Positions 11,771-24,767 of a stretch of 64,000 nt of DNA are shown in pieces. Where the stretch lies: contig CM055103.1 of NCBI GenBank assembly GCA_029204225.1, positions 25,308,656 through 25,372,655 of the forward strand, read 5' to 3'. Position numbers and translations under genes: made by a program. Numbering within the stretch: the stretch's first letter is position 1; the number at the start of each line of letters is the position of its first letter. The DNA is from Diphasiastrum complanatum (taxonomy: Eukaryota; Streptophyta; Lycopodiopsida; Lycopodiales; Lycopodiaceae). The notes under the pieces were generated by a model. It saw nothing but the letters and a program-made list of their open reading frames with translations, made no database searches and was not told where the DNA came from.

Positions 11771-13314
11771 AATTGGCATCGCTAAGCAAAAAAATAAAAC
11801 TTTTTATTGGGTAGTTTTTAAGCATTATTTCAATACCAAAGTTGATGTATTATTCCATGTTGTGAAATGTGTAAATGTGCACCAAAGGTTAGACTGTTGT
11901 GGAAGAAGGATTAAAGACAAAAAATGAGATTGTTAGAAGATTCCCATGAAGATTCTTCTAACATATTCTAGTTATAATAATCGTATGAAGGATATCAGGA
12001 AGCAGAATCAAGCCACCAAACTACAATAGAGAGCATCGACAAATCACCAACAAGGGAGCTCTAGAATCCAAACCGAGAGCGTCAATACCAACGAAGTCGA
12101 CAAGTAGCGGACTGGCCAACGAGCAGACAGTGCCTACCAACCACATTTTATGGCAACGGGAATAAATTCATGGCCGAGTCTGCGAAAATACACACTTCAG
12201 GTTCATAATGTCTCAATGAGCACTGACTTACTTGGTGTAAAGAACTTTGTTTTCTAACAAAAAGAGATGGTGCTACATTTTACTCTTTGCCCATGAGCTC
12301 TTTGACATGCAGATCTCTTTCTGCAAGGTTCTAGCAATATCGGACTTATGGAGTTATTCTGGTTTTGTTTTATATATCGGTGCCTAACAATTACCCAATT
12401 TTCAACAAGCACTTGCCCTTAGTTGAAGCATTCAAATGAAGAGAATTGAGAGTAAATTTACTCGTTCTGTTTAAGCAACCAATAGCTACAAGATCCAACA
12501 ACCAATAGCTACAAGATCCTTACACAGTGCAGTTTGACAATCTGTATCCTTTTTGTCTTTCTTAGTTGACCGAACTTGGAGAACACGAGTTCTTGTGAGC
12601 TTGTGTCTTTTTAATCAAGAAAGATAACCCATGTATATGGAGCTTGGGACTACTGTTATAAAGCTTGCATTCTTTCACAGATTCAAAAAAAAATTTAGCT
12701 ACTTGTCATTATTAAATCAAACCAAGATTTTGAGACACGAGATAATAAGAATCCACTCCCGAGTCACGAACATTTCTGAAACTGCTCATGTAATAAGGCA
12801 GTCGGCCACTCACTTGTTTATATAACCTATTGGTTATTTGTACTCTCCTTATATATAAGATAGGTACTAGCATCATGCAAATGTGTGCATTATCATACTT
12901 AACCGCATGCATGTGCCATGAACTAGCTAAATCAGAATAAAGAGTTAAGATCAAGTGCGGCAATTGCTGCTCAGATTAAGTTCGATCATGATTTTTTGTT
13001 GTTTTACTTTGTGATCAACATGCATAATAAGAGAGCTTCAACTGAATATTGCAAAGTGCTACAGAATTTTACTAAAACTAGACTTTGCAGCACTTATTAT
13101 CTTGAGACTTACAAAGTCTTTGGTCTTTACTCAACATTAACGGTATAGTAGCTTAACATACTGTCAATGATAATATTCAGGTGCTTTTCCCTTCCAGACA
13201 TCATGGGGTATACATAATCTGTAATTTCCATTTTTTGCGAGAGGTGCATAACACTAAGATAAAATCCGATCAGTTACCACTTCCAATAGGTTATTCCTCC
13301 AAGCATCGTTCAAT
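11771..13314. other. no gene seen; small tandem repeat
   Basis: AT-rich sequence downstream of the minus-strand gene. It holds a 23-bp direct duplication (aaccaatagctacaagatcc at 12477 and 12500) and no credible ORF. The 3' UTR and poly(A) region of the gene ending at 13315 must lie in the right-hand part. Confidence 0.4.
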
Positions 13315-16300
13315 CTAGAAGCTAGCAGAGGACTTATGATCAAACACCAGACTATTAGTGGTTGCTGCTGGATCCAAGGGAGGTAAACTTTGGTTGTAAG
13401 TAGACAAAAGAGATGGATGTAATGGGAGACAGCTTCTGCAACGAGGTGGTTGCCCATTAACAACGGGTTTGAATGGAACAGTGCTTTCACAGCCACAGAT
13501 AGTACAAGGACCCTTGTAAAGTGGCTTGCCTGCCTTTGTATCAAGTCCCGTGTATACCCATTTTGGCCGACATGGGGAATTGGCAGTTGAGCTTGACCAT
13601 TGGGTGCGGATGAGCTTATTGTGCTTATCTTTGTGCCGACGTATGAGTACATCCTCTCCCTCTGATGAATTTCAAAATCAAATGCAAGAGGTTTGACATA
13701 AGTTCTTGACCCCAAACATCACAACAAAGAATGAGTATAAGAGGAAATAACGTAAAAACAAGATCAAACTTTTCGGGACGTACCATAAAAATTTGGAAAT
13801 TTTACTTCGCATCCAGCAACCAGTTTCATACGAATTTCTTCGTCACTCCAGATTCTGAATTCAATAATTGCGAACCATTTCCCTGCATGATTTTTGTTTT
13901 CACGGATTATACAGCGATTGACAATCCCATACACACCAAAAGTTTCATGTGTATATCGTTCAGCTCTCCTGAAACAAAGATGCATTTCAGACATAAAGAG
14001 GTTTTAAAACAGCATACCAGAGCTGAAAACCACAATGTAATACCCAGAAATTAATAGGTTCCAAAAATAGCTTACCACCAACACTAGAAAGATTGATTAC
14101 ATCCTCATGGGGTAGCATCAGTCTCTCTCAGTTTCTTAGGATGAAATGGCACCCTTTCATTTTTGTGTGACTCAAAAAGCAGAAAAGAAAACTTACTGTT
14201 CACATCCTTGATCTTCAGACAAAAATTCTGCAACAAATCTGCATAACAGACAATTTGTTGGCTAGAATGCACGTGGGTTCTGCAATGATCTTACATTACA
14301 TGTGCTTTAGAGGATTCTCAAAACTGAAAACAGAAGTCATTGAGCAGAAATTATAGCTAAAAAAACCTTGGAGGCAGAGCAGAAATATTCATTTTGGGGC
14401 AGGCATCATCTGCTGGAGTGAATTCGACAAATTCATCTTGCTTATGACCACTTGGAATTTCTCTATTCCAAGTTCCTAATTTTCCATTGCTTGAACTTAG
14501 AGTTGCAAGGCGAGAATATATGGAGCTCTGTATGCTGGAAGAATCTACTTCCATCCACCTAGATGCCATACCAACTGCTTGTCTTCTTGTTACACTTGTA
14601 CTGGATCCATCGGAATCCGGCTCTTCTGAAAACAAAATGATTAGCTTGTAGTGTGAATCTCAGTATACCATACTATATCAAAGCAGGTCAAAACTTTTAA
14701 AACGGATTTTTACAGATCACCATTGAATAATGACTAAATGCTGAAGCAACAAGGCAAGAGAGAGAAACTCACTTGGATGGGATCCATTAACTTCAGTGCA
14801 ATTAATTTTTTCTGAGGGATAGCTGAAGTGTACAATCTGCATGAAATTCATTCCCGTATTATACATCAAAGTTGATGAAAAATATGAGATTTTCAAAACC
14901 AAAAGTGCGAATCCTGCTAGTCCATAGGCCCTATGCCAGTGGACAAGTACGTAGTCTGCTCTGTAATCTACTATGCGTGTGGATTGCTATCAGGCTCCGC
15001 TTCCATTCTAAATGTTCTGTTTGCAAGTTTTAGCAAATCGGAAACTCGGGCACCTTGAAATATTTCGTGGCATTCACTAGGCAGAACTTTTCAAAATCTA
15101 GGGCGTGGATATAATCAGCAATCTAAAATCAAAAGCAACCCACGACTAACCTCTGTCCTCAATTGCTGTTCATTATTCAGAAAGTTCATAGCTTGCAAAT
15201 TGGGAATAGTCATTGCAAGGTTTCTTGAACTTAGTTCATTAAAGCCTGATAACTCCGATAATGCTGCGACATCAACTCCTTCAAGAGACATCTCATCAAA
15301 CATTGGCATAGACATGCAGGATACGTCATCAATTTCCGCAAATTCAGTAGACATGTTTGCTCCAGCACATAAACCTTGTGGTGAGAAAGCCTGCTGTTTC
15401 TGGGGGTGAGAATTGAAAATGCCTGGAGAAATTTGATGGATGCAGTTATGAAAAAACTGCCGATACTTGTGGGTCACACTTAAAAAGAATTGCTATTGAA
15501 CCTATGACGTAGACTTCTTTTGGTAGAAACTGCATATCAGATATGCGCACACACAAAAAAAGAATGTAAAGCCTTGATGATTAAACCATAAAGTAGAAAA
15601 CCATGTATACTCATTTGAAGCTAAATGCTTTAGAAGCGCAATGGGAATTTGCTGGTAAGTTCGTTTCACCTGGGTCAGATTGAAACTGTTGTAAATATAA
15701 GGAACATGATTTACAAATATCAGGTCTAACTTCCGTCCCACAAACTCGTGAGTCTTCAACGTGCTTCAACAGCCAAGACTGAACAATTGGCATCAGAACT
15801 CGAGCATTTACATAACCTCGTTCCAATGTAACAATGTCCACAACATGGTAGGCACGCTCACTGCAAAACCAGTCAATGCTTTTCTTTGTCAGGGTCTAGT
15901 GCTGTTAACTTGTCCTGACTATAAGCAGCCATTCACTGGCTCTGAGGTAGTAGCTAGAATACTGCCTGCCATACCCTCTCCTTGATTTAGAGACCTCCAG
16001 GACGAAGCTCGCATGCACCCGATTGGATGCAGAATCCATCTTCAAGGGTAGAAGCAGCTGTACATTAGCCAAAGGTAGCATCACCATGATGTACATCAAG
16101 TACTGCTTTAGTATATTGCAAAAGCTTATAGATTAGGCTTATCAATAAAGAGTAACCCATTATGCATGCAATAACATTTATTTCCATCTGATAGTTTTCA
16201 GATTACAACAGAAGTGTGCTCTTCTGGGAGAAAACTAAGTTAAATTGCCCTTCTTGACATTCTTTTTCATGATCTATCCGTGGGCCTTCTCTATCTTGTC

Positions 16301-19104
16301 TTTGCTACTTACTTTATATACCTGCAACAATAGACAATTCTGCTACCAATTGAAGATCAAACAAGATATTTCACAATTCAAAGACTGTTGGCAATCACCT
16401 GCAGTGTGCCTGGAGTTTTTGGGCTGAACTGAGGAACGGCTAAGAGAGGATTGTGGTTCAGGGTGTGAATTGCTCTGTGTAAAGGACCTGCAAACATCTG
16501 TTGCTGCACCTGTTATGTTTCAAGTATCACATAACATGAGAATCCAACGGACAGCTGAATTCTGCAGTTTTATGAAAATATCTCCTTCTAAGTTGGGTTG
16601 GAAATTCAAAAGTTTCATCATGCAATCAACATTATATCGACCCTTTCAGTGTCGGTCAAGTACATTAGAAGCTGATTAACTTTTGGGGAATTTTTTAACA
16701 ACACCGCCAAATATGCACCAATAACATAAACGACAACAGTAAACACCAGAAGTGTGTAACTCCAGGTCTGGACCATACCAAGGAGGAAACTGCCAAGTCG
16801 ATCATACCATGTGAAAAACACTGCAATAGCTCAAAATCATCCCAGGTGCATCAACAAATGAATTCCTGCTTGGGTATCATCAACTAGCAGATCATATTAC
16901 TATGCTGTATAATTGCAATGTCTTTACTGATCCATGAAATTGTTCCATTTCCAGTTCAATCTAATTTCCATACCTGAAGCTCAACATGAATAGCTTGCCC
17001 TTTGCTGCTTGGAGCATAAATTAGATCTAAAGGGTCATCATAAAACCTGGCCTGCATCACCTACAAATCAGAGTCTCATATGGCAGATCTCTCCACACAT
17101 AAAGCAAGAAAAATTATCAGAAGATGGCAAAATCTTGAAACTACATGTACTGCAAATTTTACTCTATTTTCTAAGAAGTCCTTTTGTTTTGGTATTCTGA
17201 GACATTTGAAAGTTGTCCTTGAAAGACGTTAGCTGAAAATCCTGGTAAAAATGCAAGAATGTAAAAATGCAGCTACTTCAGGTTACTTGGAGCCATGGTG
17301 AGTTCCTTAGAATCTTCTGAAGTTTGGATGAATCAGCAGGAAGGCAATCATAATCCTGAAAGAGCATTTGATTCATAGTCTATCTTGATTGAATCGATAA
17401 AAGAAAGTTTCTGGGTTTGAGGGCAAAGCCCAAGGGTATGGCTGTGAGAACTCACCGAGTTCCTCCTGGGGTAGAACTTTCTAATGGGTAAACTTCACAG
17501 ACGAAAAAGTTGTTGACTCCTTTTTCAACAAGTCTCATCTACGGGTTGGTTAGAGTTGAGAGACATGCATTTTATGGGCATAATGACCTTTATGCCCCAA
17601 AGCCCCAGGGGGGGGGCATGATGTCCTTTATCCTCCAAAGTCAATGAGCTTCTCTGTGTAACAAAAAAGGAATATAACTATGTCACATGATGCCCTAATA
17701 AACAAGCTAAAAAAAATTTGGCCAGAATTTTGCCAGTTGGATAAATATGCAGTTGCCTATTCAACACAGAACACTAAGATACATGTACCTCTAGTGACAT
17801 AAACCTAGTTGTAGGAGACTTTAAGCCCTATCTACTTATCTCACACTCATACCAATCGAGGAGCTTTAAAACCAAATCGGAAATGCTCGCCGAAGTTTGA
17901 TGACTAGATACATGGCAAGATAAAAAATACTCAAACTTCCACAAATGCCAGGTATAGTCATGGTCCTAGATAAACAATGTAGAAAAAAAATTTCTAGGCC
18001 TCAAAGGCAAGCTGCCGCCAATCACAAATGGGGAAATCCAAGAGTACCATGAGTTTTTGTTTAGATTTGTGTACTCAAAAAAGATGACCAAGAAGCATCA
18101 CCCAGTGGGTTGTTTGATTAAAGAACAATTTCTGGAGTTGTTGCAACCTAGACACCAGCTCCATATGTGGTTAGAACTTAGAACTTTCCACAATTTTGCA
18201 ATTGACTTTCCTAAAAAAAACGGACAAAATTTCATCAATGAGGGACTGCAAAAATTAACGAAAGGTTTGAAGACCTGTATTTTCGTAAAACAATTCTAGC
18301 CAACTACTTTTCATGAGAGCAAGGAAATTGAATAGTAGAGCCAAGAGTTTGGTATGTTGTCTCACATGCATTGAGGATAATCAAGAAAGCTAAGCTTTGT
18401 AGAAGAAACTCGGTGCTAGTTGATCCAACGAAGTTTGCCTCTTATTCCATCACATTTGCTAAAGCTAACATCTCAAGATGAATCTCCATCAGCAATTTCA
18501 ACCTCTTTGTTCTTTTGACATGCACATGTTTGCTTTGCAGACATATTTTGATAGCGGGTCCAAGCAAGTTTCTACAGGCAAGTTTCATTGGTAAGAAAAT
18601 TCGAAATGAAAGACAACTTGGTCAGGTTCTTTTATAGTGTGATATGAGAAATGAAGTGAGTTCAATCTTTCTAGTAAAGAGATTGTTTTGAGATACAGAC
18701 CAATTGGAATAAGTTGGTCCTGAATGTGGATCTAACATGATGATGGAGCACTGTGAGTTCAAGATGAAAATTGCTAGAGGCAACTAGAAGATGTCATGAG
18801 ATAATGACATGGTGAAGCACTCACCACCGAAGGAAGATAATAATAATAAAAAGGGAAGAACCATTATAAATTGCTAAAGAAGAGGAGATTTTCTAGAGTC
18901 TGAAGAAGATTATCCAGTTATGGATGAATTTAAGGCTTCACTCGTAATCTCATAGCCTAAGTTCGGGAAAGAAGATAGCCATTCAGAAGGGTCCAAGGAC
19001 CAATGAGCCTGTCTGTAAGCAATAAGGCATTGAGGAGTAGTTCATTCGATGCCATTTTATTTGAGTGAGTGACAAAGCGATCAATCTTTGGGGTGAAGCT
19101 CTGG

Positions 19105-19171
<67 letters not shown>

Positions 19172-22100
19172 CGGGGGGGTTTCTTATACAGAATGATGAT
19201 CAATAGTGAACCTGCCTGAGTGTCTTGCTTGCATGTATTCGTGGTGAGGTTTGTACGATTGCTTGTGATACAAGGAGCTGATGGCTTGAGAAGGGACCTT
19301 TCTTTTGAAGGCTGACGCCATCAAACAACCCCAAACCGTGGCCATTTCCGTGAGATCCGCATAGCTGACCGGCCAATTGGCTCTGATACCACATGTAGCG
19401 CAGGCATCCCAAAGGGAGCCAGGAACCATGACTTAGCTTCCCAGCCTTCAACTCTTGCCATCCAAACCCACTTGACATACAAGCAGCCAACTCGCCAACA
19501 ATGATCAGACAATAAGCATCAATCTTCCTTACAATCTCTTCAATGATGTTCTTTGAGTATTAATCATTTGTGTGTGTCTGTTAAAGTACAATCTACTGCA
19601 TGTATGATGCAAGAATAGAAATTATTTCACGCACATGGTAGTCCTTATCCAATTCAAGTCTGATCAAGTTGATCCTGAGGTCACGAATCTGAACAATAGG
19701 ATCTTGTCCTATCAATAATAATGTGTATCTCAATATTCCTACCTTGAATAAGTTTGTTGTGTTTCCTTTTTGCTTTTTTTGTTTATGGAAAGAGGGAAGG
19801 AGGAATGGTTCCATCTTGACACCCTAGTGTTGTCTAATGATGAATGTTTGTTTGTGTCTTGTTGTTGTCTATTTTGAACATTAAAATTTTTTCCTTGCTA
19901 ATTTTTATTCAGGAACTCAAGGTAGTTTCAAACCAAGAGCGCAGCAACAGCACTTGCCATGCATCTCGCTCTAGAAAAAGGGACTTATCAGGGAATAGTG
20001 GCATTCCCTTTTTTGGCCGAGTCTCGTGCTTCCTCCCCCATCCAAGTGAGATTCCCACATTTCATCTCTCTTCCATTATATTGTTTGAATTTGAAAATGG
20101 ATCTTCTAATTGACCGATTGAAGTTAAATTGCAAATGCAGAAAATGCAACGAGGTACAGAATAAAGCAGCTTGATTTGCCCCTCCCTACATGGCAAAAGG
20201 CCCGTGCCACCACATTTGCCACATGGTGGCAACTCAAGCTCAATTTGAAAGGGTGAAAGGCCCTTGCTTCACCTTTGAACCAATGGCAGGCCTCTCTATT
20301 CTCCATAAGGGACCTCCAAAGCTTCCTAGTCTTGAACCACCCATAGTGTTGGAGTTTAATTTCACTTGAGCCCCTACAAACCTAAGCACAGGCTATTGTT
20401 CTTCCTCGAGGAAACCTTTGTTGCCTTGAGGATAGTGTGAAATTTTAGCCCTCAAATTTATCTGGTGAAACATTCCTGAAAAACATAAATTTTCAAAATT
20501 CCTTCATAATGGCATAGCCAGCACTGAGTGACTTTCTAAGCTGATCTCAGGTGTAAAAACAGTTCTAAGTACCTTTTCTGGAGGATTGATGAGCAGATCG
20601 AGTGCATTCCATGGTCGCCTTGGCTCCTGTATCTCTTTCGATGTTGCAAAACAATAGTAGTGCCAGGGAGTAGTCAATTCATATGAGCTCCTCTGCAGTG
20701 CCATATGAGCACCAGAGGTGACTTTTTGATGCCAAAGTTCATGGACTCAATAGACATCAACATAAAGACAGACTGTAAGTTGAATTAACTAAAGCTACCT
20801 GCAATATACAGAATATGAAGTCATCATTCTTGGACAAGAGGCCTGTGCAAAAGCATGCCCACACTGCTTTGGCATTCTCATCGAAGCACTGTATTACTTT
20901 TCCTTGTTCAACCTAGACACAGTTACATGTAATTTATATAACTGAGAGGAACTGCAGAAGTCCAGAAAACAAGTGTGCACTCAAAAGCATTGCCTTTGCA
21001 TAAGACTAAATCAAGAGAGTAACATGCTACCCAGAAATTTTGTCCTTCTGCTGAGCAATGATATCAAACAAGACTTGAAATTCCACTCAAGCATCATACG
21101 TGACAAGTTACAAAATACTTTTGACATCATACCACACGCAAAAACTCATGAAACATAAGAGTCTGTTGAAATATTGGAAGACCTTATGTGACAATCAGCC
21201 AAGTTTGTTTTATATTAAATGTTTGATATTTCAAATCCTGAACTTCAAGTTCTGAAATTTGCTGTATTTATCGGCTAGAGTGTTGATGTGCTCTCCCAGT
21301 TCAGGAAATTCACTACATGAACATGTAGCAGAGTAGAAACACAGTTCTCTGCATGTTATGGATATCATACTCTGCGTTGAGGTTAGGAGCAACTTAACAG
21401 CATTGCCAGTTCAGAAAGTTTCAAGTCTGAGCTCAATAAAGTTACAAGATCAAAACATAGAAGTGAAAATAGTGTTCCTGGTAAGAGGATTTAGTTCCTT
21501 GATGCCAATGGCATGTCAAGAACTACTCCCTGAGACCTCCTTGTCTCAGCCAGAGGGACGTTAAGTGGCAGCTTTACCAGCTTAAGAAAGTGCTGGTTCA
21601 AATAAAAGCGAAGACAGCCAAGATATTCTGGTGGTTGACCAGCTTCTCCTCTCAAATGCCAGGTTTCTTCCTGTGTTAGAAAGTTTCACACAATTTAGAA
21701 AAACGTACACAACAAAACCACCTACATGAGCCAAAATCGCTGATAGCATGGCCAGGTCACCACCTCATGTGGTTTAGTATTAGACAGTTAAAGCAGACCT
21801 GTGCTAGGGCCGCCAAAACCTCCAGCGCGTAGCACCTATCAGAAGGTGCTCGGTTGCAGCAAATTAGATCATTGGCATGCTCAAATGCTAAACCTCTGGA
21901 AACAATAATGTTGAGGAAATTAGCTAGTTCAATCATCGTAATGGACTTTAAATTCATAGAACCACAGCTACGTCACAAAGCCACCTTAGATTGACAAAAG
22001 TTTCATGACATTCGTTCACATTGGAGCATCAGACTTACATACCTTATAAGAGACGATTTAAAAGCAGGGCTTCTACAGGTCGCCTGTTCGACTGATGCAG

Positions 22101-23603
22101 ACCCATATAGAACCTGTGAAGTAATAACAGCCAATTCTGCTCAGTTTCATTCAGAACAGTTTTATATTTCTTCTAAAGAAAAATCTAAGGAGGATAATTT
22201 CTAACTCCTTGTGAGCTTTATGCTTTCTTTAATGGGCCCTGCATAGGAGCTACGAAGTTTCTTATTTTCGATTCCTGATGATTTTAGCACCTTTTCATGT
22301 ATCCTCACTGCGGTGAGCCAGACTCCAATTATTTTGTGTTTCAAACATTGACAGGAATGAATGCACCTTTCATTTGTTTGTTAGAGCCTCGAATCTAAGT
22401 GCAGTATTTCCTCTTCTTAGAAGGAATGATTCTCATTTTTGCATTCTGAATCCATTAAAAGACACAATGTTTCATGACCGATAGCAAAGATAAATCTTTT
22501 GAAGATTGCAATGGAATAATATTTTCAATATCAATCATTATGTCATTTTTGTAGCATCTAAAGTTGCAAGTTTCTCTTTCTTCCTTGAATGCAGTATGTG
22601 ATTAACTTGCTTTATTGATTACGCTACCTTAATTCTGATGAGTAACGGTTTGCTGCCCTATTGTATACAGCTGACATCTTCACAAATACTAGTGTTCTTA
22701 TAAATACCATCTAGGGTTGGAACTTTGAGAGTCTAAGGATAAAAGAAGCCGAATGCAATTCAATTGTACTCGTGTGTCTGAATAGCCGTGTGAGTTTTGA
22801 AATTTTGGAGTCTTTTTAGTGGCTGTTTTGAATTAAGAGCTCCTCTAAAGCAACAGATGATTGTCACTGTGAGTGATTGGATGCATTGGAGACATCACAT
22901 CAGCATTCAAATGTTTATATGTAATTTAAAAATTGAACATTGAGGTCATGAAAAGGATAGAAAGATTAACCTTGGACCTGAAGATAAGCATTATCATAAA
23001 AGAAAATTCAACAAACTACACAAAAGTCTACTGATTTTGCCACCAGATTCTTAATGCATTTTCCTGGATTGCTCTTCTTAGAAAAGAACCTGATCACAGC
23101 TTTCACAACAAAAGCTGAAACGAGCAAAGAGGTAGATGGAGCCACAGTTATCATCCCATCCTTGCAGGCGCCTTCCATGCGGGTTGTGTTTTGACCACAT
23201 GCCAGCTCCGTGAGTTGGTTGCTCGTTTTGGACAGCCCCTTTGCACCAGCCCACCTCAGGATTCGCCATTGCTCTTTCAATAACGGCATTGATTTCCTGG
23301 CATGTACTGTTCTCAATTGGTGGAGCAGGATGGCTGTCTACGCCAAAATTTTCTGCTTTGTGGATACAGCTATGATCTGATAACATGACCAAGCCAAGGA
23401 AGTATGCTTCCTACTTCACATCGTCTGGTGTCATCCGACGTGATTTGCAGCATTCCTTGATCTAAAATGATGGCTATTATCCATCTCACTTTATTTACTT
23501 GATAAAGCTCATTCAAGATGATTGGCTTGGGAGCTGTAACATCGATCAGCAGATGCAATCTATGGTTTAAACTAGTGGGTTGCTCTTCTTGCTGTTCTGC
23601 CAT
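13315..23603 (-). CDS. multi-exon host gene, unknown protein with C-terminal CxxC pairs
   Basis: I rebuilt this gene from splice sites. Exons, first to last: 23499-23603, 23415-23461, a possible 7-bp exon at about 22966-22972, 22043-22113, 21799-21895, 21578-21670, 20799-20912, 20573-20692, 17287-17355, 16974-17060, 16399-16509, 15975-16057, 15670-15860, 15151-15422, 14773-14836, 14367-14625, 14197-14238, 13784-13968 and 13315-13661 (stop TAG at 13315-13317). Every junction is GT-AG and all reading phases join, giving about 787 codons. A phase-neutral 42-bp exon at 16779-16820 is also possible. The start (MAEQQEEQPTSLNHRLH) has a favourable AACCATGGC context. Visible features are a helical N-terminal half, an acidic serine-rich middle (exons 15151-15422 and 14367-14625) and, in the last exon, PCTICGCESTVPFKP followed by PPRCRSC, a probable zinc-binding CxxC...CxxC. 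I do not recognise the family. Exon content looks conserved rather than repetitive, so I take it as a real host gene. Confidence 0.75.
19109..19171. repeat. (GA)n microsatellite ending in a G run
   Basis: GA array with one GC interruption, followed by GCGGGGGGG. The GA-then-G-run layout resembles that at 6763-6850. Confidence 0.95.
19373..19391 (-). other. primer binding site of an LTR element
   Basis: The complement reads TGGTATCAGAGCCAATTGG, whose first 13 bases match the 3' end of plant initiator tRNA-Met. The LTR should lie to its right, starting near TGTAGCGCAGG (19394 onward). I found no second LTR, so only a remnant is claimed. Confidence 0.55.
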
Positions 23604-23618
23604 GGTTCCTTAATCAGC

Positions 23619-23711
23619 CTAAAGAAGAAAAGAAAAATTGTAAATCTGCCACCAACCACAGTGATACCCACCAAATACAACAAGAGATCAGACAGAAGAA
23701 AGCAAACCCAC
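23619..23711 (-). other. probable 5' UTR intron
   Basis: On the minus strand, GGTTACAG|GTGGGT gives a donor at 23711. A strong pyrimidine-rich acceptor (TTTTTCTTTTCTTCTTTAG) ends at 23619, 15 bases before the start codon. This fits a short leader intron. It has no coding consequence. Confidence 0.45.
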
Positions 23712-23818
23712 CTGTAACCAACAACAACAGGAGAGCAACACCATTGTTTTGTATCAATCTAGTAGTTTGCAGTAGCATATATGGCACCCATGCATTTGCA
23801 TGCTCGTTATCATCTCGG

Positions 23819-23821
<3 letters not shown>

Positions 23822-23866
<45 letters not shown>

Positions 23867-24010
23867 CATGCAGAAATATATATGTTTTTGGGGGCGAGGC
23901 CTTGCTTGGGGGTCTTCTGGCCTGAGAGGGCACAATTCCCAGACTGCCCATGTGCCCGAGGGGACGAGGCCGTGTGCCGGAGCAGGTGGAAGGCCCGAGG
24001 GAAAAAGGGC
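23822..24010. repeat. (CT)n array and GC-rich block upstream of the host gene
   Basis: A CT array (23822-23863) is followed by a GC-rich stretch (about 23889-24010, for example gcccgaggggacgaggccg). It lies 220-400 bases upstream of the start codon of the minus-strand gene, so it could overlap its promoter. A second CT array is at 24260-24292. Confidence 0.8.
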
Positions 24011-24255
24011 CTTCCCCTACATAATGAGCAGGAGAGGGTGTATTTTGAGAGAATCCCAGTTTTGGAGAGAGAATCTCCAGTCTTTTGGAGAGAGACCGTA
24101 ACAATATCTTGGAATGATGGAGAGAGAAGTCCATGTGCATATTATACCTCTGAAAGTGGCTCCAGAGTACAAAGAAAACCAAATTAGCACCTGGTTTGTG
24201 AGGGTAGTTGTCTTCTACTCAAGTGATTTGCTAGAGTGGGAGTAACCCTTGTAAA

Positions 24256-24295
<40 letters not shown>

Positions 24296-24303
24296 ATGTA
24301 GTA

Positions 24304-24427
24304 GGTAATGGCCATTGGGAGGGCCATTACCATAAATAATTCGGGACTTGATAGCGAGTGGCGGAGGCCACGAGCTGTTTGGGGACCGGATTATTTGTGG
24401 TAATGGTCCGACCAATGGACCATTACC
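24304..24427. repeat. foldback element with nested palindromes
   Basis: Three stems interlock. GGTAATGGCC (24304-24313) pairs with 24322-24331. The arm 24324-24363 (CCATTACCATAAATAATTCG...) pairs with 24366-24406. GGTAATGGTCC (24399-24409) pairs with 24417-24427. The centre holds GTGGC-ggag-GCCAC. This is the architecture of a small non-autonomous foldback or MITE-like element. Confidence 0.7.
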
Positions 24428-24429
24428 TC

Positions 24430-24462
24430 ACGTAATTGCGGTTCGGCTGATTTTTTTTGATG

Positions 24463-24538
<76 letters not shown>

Positions 24539-24603
24539 CCTGCTGCTTCTCTCCCTCTCCCGCACTCTCTCTCCTTTCCCTTTCTCTCTATCTCTCTCCT
24601 GCT

Positions 24604-24660
<57 letters not shown>

Positions 24661-24695
24661 CCCGTTGTGCTCTCTCCCTCTCTTCCCCTCCTGCG

Positions 24696-24767
<72 letters not shown>

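Larger units (their letters stand above)
17356..20572. other. large intron with repeat-derived sequence
   Basis: This 3.2-kb intron is far longer than the others. It contains a GA array (19109-19171), a tRNA-iMet primer binding site on the minus strand (19373-19391) and several frames without gene character. It appears to have grown by insertion of an LTR-type element that is now decayed. Flanking exons 20573-20692 and 17287-17355 join in phase 0. Confidence 0.5.

Noticed and set aside
13764-13994. Plus-strand frame 13731-14054 over the host gene
   Set aside because: It is antisense to an exon with good splice sites and continuous phase; the minus-strand reading is much stronger.
16618-16821. 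Short hydrophobic minus-strand frame as a membrane protein
   Set aside because: It lies in an intron of the host gene between exons 16974-17060 and 16399-16509. Only a 42-bp in-phase piece (16779-16820) might be exonic, in another frame.
19109-19512. Minus-strand frames of 60-96 codons near the intronic GA array
   Set aside because: They overlap the primer binding site and presumed LTR, and show no conserved motif.
23008-23392. Two overlapping minus frames as an extra exon of the host gene
   Set aside because: Neither frame could be joined in phase with good splice sites to 23415-23461 and 22043-22113; left as intron.
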